A stretch of 50,161 nucleotides of DNA, taken from contig NZ_BAFY01000220.1 in the NCBI RefSeq assembly GCF_000308555.1, forward strand, positions 1 to 50,161, given 5' to 3'. The DNA is from Nocardia cyriacigeorgica NBRC 100375. Lineage in GTDB: Bacteria; Actinomycetota; Actinomycetes; Mycobacteriales; Mycobacteriaceae. The notes below the pieces were generated by a model. That model saw only the letters and a program-made list of their open reading frames with translations, was not told the DNA's origin and ran no database searches. Positions 42,098 through 49,500 of the stretch are shown in pieces. How positions within the stretch are numbered: the first letter of the stretch is position 1; the number at the start of each line of letters is the position of its first letter. A program made the position numbers and the translations under genes.

Positions 42098-42877
42098 TCA
42101 CGCGCGCTTGGTGAAGGTGGCGCGGGACCACAGGTAGCCGATGATGGCGAAGCCTGCGCACCAGGCGAGAGCGGCGAGGGTGTAACCGGCCGACGGTGTG
42201 CCGGTCAGGAAGCCGCGGACGGATTCGATGATCGGGGTGAAGGGCTGGTATTCGGCGAACTGGCGCACGCCGGGGCCCATCTTGTCGGCGGGGACGATGG
42301 CGCTGCTCAGGAAGGGCAGCATGATCAGCGGGACCACCGACATGCCCGCGGCCTCCGGGGTCTTGGCGGCCATGCCGAGGGCGACGGTGAGCCAGGCGGC
42401 GGCAAAGGCGGTGGCCAGCAGGACACCGAGGGCGCCGAGCCATTGCACAAGCGTTGCCGGGGAACGGAATCCGAGCGCGAAGCCGACGGCGAGGACGGAG
42501 ACGATGGCGACCACATTGGTCACCAGACTGGCCGCCACATGGCCGGTGAGGACGGCGCCACGGGAGACGTCCATGACCCGGAACCGGTTGATGACACCGT
42601 TGGTCATATCGGAACTCACCGCGACGGCGGTGCCGGACAAGCCGTAGCTGATGGCCAGCATCAGCATGCCGGGCACGGCGTAGTCGATGTAGTCCTCGCC
42701 GACGTCGAACGCGTCGCCGAAGACGTAGACGAAGATCAGCATCATCATCACCGGCATCAACGCCGCGTTGAAGATGGTGACGGGCGAGCGGGTGATGTGG
42801 GTGAAGTTGCGGCGCAACATCACCGACGAGTCGTACAGGGCGGCGGACAGGCTGCTGGTAGCGGACTGGGTACTCAT
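42098..42877 (-). CDS. ABC-2 type exporter permease (DrrB-like)
   Basis: 259 aa with about six membrane helices (for example NAALMPVMMMLIFVYVFG, LVTNVVAIVSVLAVGFALGF, AALAWCAGFAIIGYLW). MTNGVINRFRVMDVSRGAVL and YQPFTPIIESVRGFLTG are conserved in daunorubicin-resistance-type permeases. Its ATG overlaps the ATPase stop (ATGA), forming a two-gene operon. Probably exports a drug, lipid or secondary metabolite. Confidence 0.92.
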   Translation of the reverse strand: MSTQSATSSLSAALYDSSVMLRRNFTHITRSPVTIFNAALMPVMMMLIFVYVFGDAFDVGEDYIDYAVPGMLMLAISYGLSGTAVAVSSDMTNGVINRFRVMDVSRGAVLTGHVAASLVTNVVAIVSVLAVGFALGFRSPATLVQWLGALGVLLATAFAAAWLTVALGMAAKTPEAAGMSVVPLIMLPFLSSAIVPADKMGPGVRQFAEYQPFTPIIESVRGFLTGTPSAGYTLAALAWCAGFAIIGYLWSRATFTKRA

Positions 42878-43818
42878 CGTGCTTCGGCCTCCGTGGTGGC
42901 GTGCCCGGTCAGGGCAAGGAAAACGTCGTCGAGATCGGGGGTGTGGATGGAGACCTGCGCGGCCTCGATGGTGTGCGCGGCGAGCCGGTCCAGCAGGGCG
43001 CGCAAGGATGCCGAGTCGCCGTCGCCGGGGACGTCGAGGGTGAGCGCGTCCCGGTCGGCGGTGCCTTCGGGCAGGATCTGGGCTGCCGTCGTCAGTTGCG
43101 CGACGTCGGCGAACCGGAGCCGGATGTGGCCGCCGGGTACGCGGCGCTTCAGTTCCTCCGCGGTGCCTTCGGCGACGATGCGGCCCTGATCGAGCACCGC
43201 GATCCGGTCGGCCAGCTGATCGGCTTCCTCGAGGTACTGGGTGGTGAGGAAGATGGTGACGCCCTCATCGGTCAGCTTCCGCACGATCTCCCACATGGTG
43301 CGCCTGCTGCGCGGATCCAGGCCGGTGGTCGGCTCGTCGAGGAAGATGATCTCGGGCTTGGTGACCAGCGTCATCGCCAGGTCGAGCTTGCGGCGCATGC
43401 CGCCGGAGTAGCTGGCGGCCGGCTTGTTCGCCGACTCGACCAGGTCGAAGCGCTCGAGCAGCTCGGAGATCACCCGTTTGCCGTCCTTGCCGCGCAGCCG
43501 GTGCAGATCGGCCATCAGGCGCAGGTTCTCCGCCCCGGTCAGCAGGCCGTCGACGGCCGCGAACTGTCCGGTGACGCCGATGGCCGTGCGCACCGCCTTG
43601 GTCTCGGTGACGAGGTCGTGGCCCGCCACGCTGGCGGTGCCGCCGTCGGATTTCAGCAGGGTGGTCAAGACGTTGACCGTCGTCGTCTTGCCCGCCCCGT
43701 TGGGACCGAGCAGGGCGAAGATGGTGCCCGTACCGACATTCAGGTCGATTCCGTCGAGGACCTTCTTGTCCCCGTAAGACTTCTGCAACCCGGAGGCCGC
43801 GATTGCTGTGCTGTTCAT
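42874..43818 (-). CDS. ABC exporter ATPase (DrrA-like)
   Basis: 314 aa. Walker A LGPNGAGKTTT, signature YSGGMRRKLDLA, Walker B IIFLDEPTTGLDPRSR, and TTQYLEEADQLADRIAVLD; the C-terminal part is the DrrA-specific domain (VSIHTPDLDDVFLALTG). ATG 43818 begins MNSTAIAASGLQKSYG. Only 7 bp separate a GCGACGGT box from the ATG, so the transcript may be leaderless. The promoter carries five TCAG repeats shared with two other promoters in the window. Confidence 0.94.
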   Translation of the reverse strand: MNSTAIAASGLQKSYGDKKVLDGIDLNVGTGTIFALLGPNGAGKTTTVNVLTTLLKSDGGTASVAGHDLVTETKAVRTAIGVTGQFAAVDGLLTGAENLRLMADLHRLRGKDGKRVISELLERFDLVESANKPAASYSGGMRRKLDLAMTLVTKPEIIFLDEPTTGLDPRSRRTMWEIVRKLTDEGVTIFLTTQYLEEADQLADRIAVLDQGRIVAEGTAEELKRRVPGGHIRLRFADVAQLTTAAQILPEGTADRDALTLDVPGDGDSASLRALLDRLAAHTIEAAQVSIHTPDLDDVFLALTGHATTEAEAR

Positions 43819-43825
43819 GGGAACT

Positions 43826-43890
43826 ACCGTCGCCGGGCGGACTGATGCCGACCTGACACCGGCCTGATACGCGCGCTGACGCCGGCCTGA
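43826..43890 (-). promoter_or_regulatory. Tandem GTCAG-type array and promoter of the DrrAB-like exporter
   Basis: On the minus strand TCAG begins at 43890, 43879, 43867, 43856 and 43845 (spacings 11, 12, 11, 11), then exactly 8 bp, GCGACGGT (43833-43826), 7 bp and the ATG. Copies read GTCAGGT, GCATCAG, GTATCAG and similar. Confidence 0.7.
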
Positions 43891-43933
43891 CCGGCACGCG
43901 GACGCCGGCCGCAGCTCTCATGCCAGTGCTGTG

Positions 43934-43975
43934 TCAGTCGGCCGTCAGGTCGGCGTCAGCCGGGGCGGCGACCGT
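43934..43975 (+). promoter_or_regulatory. Tandem GTCAG-type array and promoter of the GtrA-like gene
   Basis: TCAG at 43934, 43945 and 43956 (spacing 11 and 11; a CCAG at 43923 may be a decayed fourth), then 8 bp, GCGACCGT (43968-43975), 7 bp and GTG 43983. From 43944 to 44006 it aligns without gaps to the inverted exporter promoter and gene start (49 of 63 bases). Confidence 0.65.
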
Positions 43976-43982
43976 TCTTCTC

Positions 43983-44510
43983 GTGAACAGCACCGCCCTC
44001 GCCGCCAGTCCCCTCCGTGCCCCGATGACCCGCATCGATGGGAATGCCAGGGCCGCGTGGGGGCGCCTTGAATCCGCAGGTGCGCGCCGAGGGCGGCGGT
44101 ACAACGTCCGTATCCGGCAAGCCCTGCTCGGTGCCCACCCCTGTGCCCAGCTGCTCCGCTTCGCTCTGGTCGGCGGCGCAAGCAACATCAGCTACCTGCT
44201 GCTGTTCCTGGCCTGCACCGGGCTGGGCTCAATGACCGCCAATGCCGCCGGGTCGATCGTGAGCACGATGATCGCGAACGAACTGCACCGCCGGATCACC
44301 TTCCGTGCGGCCGACCGGGTCAGTTGGCTCACGGCGCAGTGGCAGGGCGGCGGGTTGGCGCTGATCGGGCTGCTGACCAGCACCGCAGCGCTCGCTGTGA
44401 TCGAGTTCGTGGCACCCGCCCTCGACGAACTCACCCGAGCGGGCCTGGTGCTCGCCGTCATGGCGGCGGTCGGCGGGCTTCGTTTTCTCGCCCTGCGCGG
44501 CTTGTTCTGA
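43983..44510 (+). CDS. GtrA-like membrane protein
   Basis: 175 aa. Core LLRFALVGGASNISYLLLFL, ANAAGSIVSTMIANELHRRI and two more helices (GLALIGLLTSTAALAVIEFV, GLVLAVMAAVGGLRFLALRG) fit the GtrA family (four helices, lipid-linked sugar transfer). The start GTG 43983 is chosen because promoter and first codons (MNSTALAAS) parallel those of the exporter gene (MNSTAIAAS). ATG 43920 and 44025 are alternatives. The first 50 residues do not look like GtrA and are Arg-rich, so the gene may be a fusion of a duplicated gene start with a GtrA core. Confidence 0.72.
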   Translation: MNSTALAASPLRAPMTRIDGNARAAWGRLESAGARRGRRYNVRIRQALLGAHPCAQLLRFALVGGASNISYLLLFLACTGLGSMTANAAGSIVSTMIANELHRRITFRAADRVSWLTAQWQGGGLALIGLLTSTAALAVIEFVAPALDELTRAGLVLAVMAAVGGLRFLALRGLF

Positions 44511-44586
44511 GTTCGCGGACCGGAGTCTTCGGGTCAGCCGATGGCGATCACTGCGACCGAGACGCGAAATGCCTTGTTTCCCAGCG

Positions 44587-45216
44587 CTATTGCGCAGACT
44601 CGGGATCGCGGACGAACCCGCCCCGCCGTGCTGTCTCGGCCGCCGATTCCGCGGCGCTATGAGCAGCGAAATCATCGATCGGATCGCCGCTGGCGAGCAG
44701 CCGGTAGTACAGCGGGCCCGCCACGGCGGTGAACACAGCGCGCGGATCGGTGCCGGGCGGTGCTTCGCCGCGCTCGATGGCATCGGTCACGCAAGGCGCC
44801 CATTCGGTGAGCCGGACGTCGTAGAAGCGGCGCAGCGCGGCGGCGGTGGTTTCGTCGCAGGTGGCGGCGGCGATGACGGCCTGGAACAGCCTGCCCTGGC
44901 GTGGGTCGGTGAGGGTCTTCGCGATCAGGCGGGCGTTGGCGGTCAGATCGCCGAGCAGGGAACCGGTGTCGGCGCGCGAGACGGACGTTTCGGCCATGTC
45001 CACCAGCAGGTCGGCGATGAGTCCGGTCGGGGTGCGCCAGCGCCGGTAGACGGTGGTCTTGCCGACTTCGGCGCGGGCCGCGACCTCCGCCAGATCGAGC
45101 CGCGCGAAACCGTGTTCGGCGAGCAGATCACCGGCAACCTCCAGGACGGCCGTGCGCACTCGGGCGGTGCGACCACCGGGCCGGACCGACCCCGGGACCA
45201 GCGGTTCTTCAGTCAT
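44587..45216 (-). CDS. TetR family transcriptional regulator
   Basis: 209 aa. N-terminal HTH: RTAVLEVAGDLLAEHGFARL, DLAEVAARAEVGKTTVYRRW. The C-terminal ligand domain (LLGDLTANARLIAKTL, DPRAVFTAVAGPLYYRLLAS) is of the TetR_C type seen with oxidoreductase or efflux targets. ATG 45216. Divergent from the aldo/keto reductase with 82 bp between; a 10-bp direct repeat TAACGGRACT overlaps its start and lies before the reductase. Confidence 0.92.
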   Translation of the reverse strand: MTEEPLVPGSVRPGGRTARVRTAVLEVAGDLLAEHGFARLDLAEVAARAEVGKTTVYRRWRTPTGLIADLLVDMAETSVSRADTGSLLGDLTANARLIAKTLTDPRQGRLFQAVIAAATCDETTAAALRRFYDVRLTEWAPCVTDAIERGEAPPGTDPRAVFTAVAGPLYYRLLASGDPIDDFAAHSAAESAAETARRGGFVRDPESAQ

Positions 45217-45277
45217 AACGGGACTCCAGTTTCATTTATCGCCGAAGGGGTGTACGTTCTGAGTTGTTAACGGAACT
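45216..45277. promoter_or_regulatory. Candidate TetR operator region
   Basis: TAACGGGACT (45216-45225) and TAACGGAACT (45268-45277) are 9/10 identical direct repeats at the two ends of the short divergent gap. GTTC/GAAC inverted halves surround the second copy (ACGTTC ... GGAACT, 45254-45277). Confidence 0.4.
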
Positions 45278-45298
45278 ATAGACCCTTTAGGAGTCATC

Positions 45299-46333
45299 AT
45301 GGAGTACCGGCGGTTGGGTGCCCCGGGGCTGGTCGTTCCCGCACTGAGCTTCGGCGCGGGCACCTTCGGCGGGCGCGGCGAACTGTTCAGCGCGTGGGGC
45401 GACACCGACGTCGAGCAGGCACGCCGGATGGTCGATATCAGCCTGGAGGCGGGCGTCACCATGTTCGACACGGCCGACGTCTATTCCGACGGCGCCTCCG
45501 AGGAAGTCCTCGGCGCCGCTATCCGCGGCCGGCGCGATCAGCTGCTGCTGTCGACCAAGGCGAGCCTGCCCACCGGGCCCGGCCCCTTCGACGCCGGGTC
45601 GGGCCGCTCCCGGCTGATCGGGGCCGTCGAAGCCTCGCTGCGACGGCTCGGCGTCGACCACATCGACCTGTTCCAGCTGCACGCGTTCGATGCCCACACA
45701 CCGATCGACGAGGTGCTGCGCGCGCTCGACGATCTGGTGCGCGCGGGCAAGATCCGCTACCTCGGCGCCTCGAACTTCGCCGGCTGGCAGCTGATGAAAT
45801 CGCTGGCCGCCGCCGACCGCCACGGCCTGACCCGCTATGTCGCGCACCAGGTCTACTACTCGCTGGTCGGCCGCGACTACGAATGGGAGCTGATGCCGCT
45901 CGGTCGCGAGGAAGGCGTGGGCGCGGTGGTGTGGAGCCCGCTGGGCTGGGGCAGGCTGACCGGGAAGATCCGTCGCGGACAACCACTTCCGGCGGGCAGC
46001 CGGTTGCATCAGACCGCCGAAGCGGGCCCGCCGGTGAACGACGAACTGCTCTACGACGTGGTCGACGTGCTCGACGGAATCGCCGCCGAGACCGGCAAAT
46101 CCGTCCCGCAGATCGCCTTGAACTGGTTGCTCACCCGGCCGACGGTGTCCACCGTCATCGTCGGCGCCCGCAACGAGGAGCAGCTGCGCCAGAACCTCGG
46201 CGCCATCGGCTGGCGGCTCACCCCCGACCAGATCGCCCGCCTCGACAAGGCGAGCGCCGTCACCCCGCCCTACCCCTACTACCCGTACTACCGCCTGCCC
46301 GACTTCACCCGCCTCAACCCACCCGCGGTGTGA
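45299..46333 (+). CDS. Aldo/keto reductase
   Basis: 344 aa NADPH-dependent oxidoreductase with a TIM-barrel fold. MEYRRLGAPGLVVPALSFGA, FDTADVYSDGASEEVLG (Asp-Tyr of the active site), STKASLPTGPG (Lys) and QLHAFDAHTP (His) complete the catalytic tetrad; GARNEEQLRQNLGAIGWRL is the cofactor end. Tyr/Pro-rich C-terminus (PPYPYYPYYRLPDF). ATG 45299 with TTTAGGAG upstream. Probably repressed by the divergent TetR protein. Confidence 0.94.
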   Translation: MEYRRLGAPGLVVPALSFGAGTFGGRGELFSAWGDTDVEQARRMVDISLEAGVTMFDTADVYSDGASEEVLGAAIRGRRDQLLLSTKASLPTGPGPFDAGSGRSRLIGAVEASLRRLGVDHIDLFQLHAFDAHTPIDEVLRALDDLVRAGKIRYLGASNFAGWQLMKSLAAADRHGLTRYVAHQVYYSLVGRDYEWELMPLGREEGVGAVVWSPLGWGRLTGKIRRGQPLPAGSRLHQTAEAGPPVNDELLYDVVDVLDGIAAETGKSVPQIALNWLLTRPTVSTVIVGARNEEQLRQNLGAIGWRLTPDQIARLDKASAVTPPYPYYPYYRLPDFTRLNPPAV

Positions 46334-46374
46334 ATCGCCCGCGCCGTCGCCCGCAACCACCCGTGCCGTCGAGA

Positions 46375-46479
46375 GGCACACGGCGGAGGGTCCCATCGCG
46401 TGGTCCCCTCGCTCGGTGTGCCGCTCGGCGCGAGGTACGGCGGTGCGAGAAGGCTCGCCGGGTGTTTACCGCGGTAAAC
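46375..46479. other. Inverted repeats between aldo/keto reductase and nitrate reductase
   Basis: GGCACAC (46375-46381) pairs with GTGTGCC (46416-46422) and further pairs within, and GTTTACCGCGGTAAAC (46464-46479) is a perfect 16-bp palindrome. The first is a plausible bidirectional terminator for convergent genes; the second looks more like a protein binding site. Confidence 0.5.
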
Positions 46480-46500
46480 GCCGTGGACGCCGCCGGACGG

Positions 46501-49500
46501 TCAGTACACGTCGCGCATGTAGCGCTTCTCGGCGACCAGCTGCTTCTTGAACGCCAGGGCCCCGTCCTCGTCGAGCTTGCCGTGGATCCGGGCGAGCTTG
46601 AGCAGGGTGTCGTCGACGTCCTTGGCCATGCGGGCGGCGTCACCGCAGACGTAGAGGTGGGCGCCCTCGCGCAGCCAGGACCACAGTTCGGCGCCGTGCT
46701 CGATCATCCGGTGCTGCACGTAGATCCGTTCCCGCTGGTCGCGGGAGAAGGCGAGGTCGAGCCGGGACAGGTGCCCGGTGCGGAACATGTCCTCGAGTTC
46801 GGTGCGGTAGTAGAAGTTCTGCGCGGCGTGCTGGTCGCCGAAGAACAGCCAGTTGCGGCCGGTGGCGCCGAGGGCGCGGCGTTCGTGCAGGAAGCCGCGG
46901 AATGGTGCGATGCCGGTGCCGGGGCCGACCATGATCATCGGCACGCTCGGGTCCAGCGGCGGACGGAAATGCGGGGCGCGCTGCAGGAAGATCGGGATCT
47001 CGGCGGTGTCGGCGCGGTCGGCGAGGAAGGTCGAGCAGACCCCGCCGCGCCGGGCCGCCGAACCCGCGGCGGCCGGGTCGCCGTAACGGACGACGCCGAC
47101 GGTCAGCTCCACCTGATCCGGGCTCACCAGCGGGCTCGACGAAATCGAATACTGGCGCGGCTGCAACTTTTTCAGCGCGCCGAGCCATTCGACCAGGTCC
47201 GCGCGTACCGGGAAATCGCGCAGCACGTCGACGGCTTGCCGGTCCCACAGATAGCGGGCCAGCTCATTGCGGTTGTCCCGGCGCAGCAGTTTGGCCAAAC
47301 GCTGGTCCGGATTGCGGTCGGCGACGAATTCCAGCAGATCGTGCGAGATCTTGGTGATGTCGTAGCGGGTGCGCAGCGCCTCGGCCAGCGGCAGCTCGGT
47401 CGAATCCACCTCAACGGTGCGCTGCCCGTCCAGGCCGGTCGCGTCCAGCCATTCCTGGACCAGCGAGGAACAGTTCGTCGGCCAGACGCCGAGCGAATCG
47501 CCGACCTCATAGCTCACGTCCAGATCACGCAGATCGAATCCGAACCTGCGCACCTCTTTCGACGAATCGGCGCTGGACAGAACCTCGTTGCGAATCAGCG
47601 GTGCGCGCAAGGGCGCATTGCGGGTGAACGGCACCGGGGCACGACGCGCGGGCTGTGGAGCGGGCGCGGTGATGGTGCGCTCGAGTACGGCGGCGGCGGT
47701 CCCACCGGAAACACCGAGCCCGCCGGAAACACCGAGCCCGCCGGAACCACCGGACGCACCGGGACCCAGGACGCCCGCCGAATCGGCCGAGGCGGGACCG
47801 GAGCCCTCAGCACCGCCGCCGTTCCCGGTGAGTAGCGCGATGACGTCGTCCAGCCAGGCCTGGCCGGTGTCGACGAAGTCCGGTTCGCAATCGACGCGCG
47901 GAAGTAGCCGAGTGGCACCACCTTCGGCGAACCTCTGGTCCAGTTTGCGGCCGTGCCCGCAGAAGTCGTCGTAGGAGGAATCACCCAGTGCGAATACGGC
48001 GTAGCGCATGCCGGTGAACCGGACGGGACTGTCGTCGAGCCGCTGCCAGAAATCGCTGCCGTTGTCAGGCGGTCCGCCGTCGCCGAAGGTGCTGCTGATG
48101 ACCAGCACGTCACCGGTGAGGGCGCCGATGTCGCAGGAGTCCATGTCGAGCAGCCGCGGGCTGAGCCCGGATTCGGTGAGGCGGTGCGCCGCCGTCGCGG
48201 CGAACTCTTCGGCATTACCGGTTTGCGACGCCCAGAGCACGGTCACCACGCGCTGTTCGGCGACCGCCTCGGAAACGGCTGTATCACCCGCGCCCCCACG
48301 GGAGTACATGCCTGCCAGCAACCCATCCACCCACAGTCTGCTCTGCGGCGACAGCGGCGCCGACGCGGGCAATACCGGCTGGCCGGTGACCGGCAACGAG
48401 TGCAGCGCGGCCAGATAGCCGCCGAGGTAGATCCGTTCGGTCTCGCTCAACGTCGGCGTGGCGGTCGCATCGAGTCCGAGCATCGCCGCCAGCGGATGGG
48501 TTCCGTTCCGCGGTTGCGCGATCGGCGGCTGCTGGACCGGGCGCGCCACCGGAGCGACGCGCCGCAACGCGACCGCACAGGCCTTGAACTCCGGTTGCAG
48601 CGAATCCGCGTCGACGGCGTCATTGGTGACGGCATTGATGGTCAGGTACTCCCCCTGTTCGTCGTTCCAGTGGAAGGGCGCGAAACAGTCGCCCGGGCGC
48701 ACCCGGTCGCTGATCCGGGCGGGCAGCACCGCCCGGCCGCGGCGCGAGGTGACCTCGAGATGATCGCCGGGGGCGAGTTCGAGGGCGCGGGCATCGTCGG
48801 GGTGGATTTCCACGAACGGTTCGCCGTTGAGTTGGTTGAGCTTGTCGATGCGGCCGGTCTTGGTCATCGAATGCCACTGATGTTGCAGGCGGCCGGTATT
48901 GAGCAGGAACGGGTAGTCGTCGTCGGGCATCTCCTCGGGCAGCAGATGCGGGCGCGGCCAGAACACCGCGCGACGGCTGGGGGTGGGGAATGCCAATCGC
49001 GGACGGTGCCCGTCGGCGTCGACGAACTCGGTCTGGCTCACGCCGTCGTTTACGTAGCGGATCGGATTACGACGCTGCTCGGGGTCGGCGCACGGCCACT
49101 GCATCGGCCCTTCGCGCAACCGCTCATAACTCATCCCGCGCAGGTCATAGCCGGTCGCCGGGTTCGCGAACCGCCGTATCTCGGCGAAAACCTCCGCGCT
49201 GGAAGCGAAGTCGAAGCCGGGGAAACCCATGGCGGTGGCGACCTGCGCGATCAGCTGCCAATCCGGGCGCGCGTCACCCGCCGGCGCCACCGAGCTCTGC
49301 AACAGGGTGACGTTGCGTTCGGAATTCACCATCACCGCGTCGGCCTCGGCCCACAGTGTGGCGGGTAGCAGCAGATCGGCGTAAGCGTTGGTGGCGGTGT
49401 CGAGGTAGGCATCCTGCGCGATCACCAGTTCGGCTGCTTCCAGACCGGCGATGACGGTCTTCCGATTGGCCACCGTCGCCACCGGATTGGTGCAGATGAT

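Noticed and set aside
47705..47758. Tandem repeat considered as a CRISPR or mobile repeat
   Set aside because: No spacers, in frame with the gene and encoding a Gly-rich linker; a simple coding repeat. No CRISPR array was seen in the window.
47836..49368. Plus-strand open frames opposite the nitrate reductase gene (also 45394-47835)
   Set aside because: Shadow frames of strongly biased coding DNA without ribosome binding sites.
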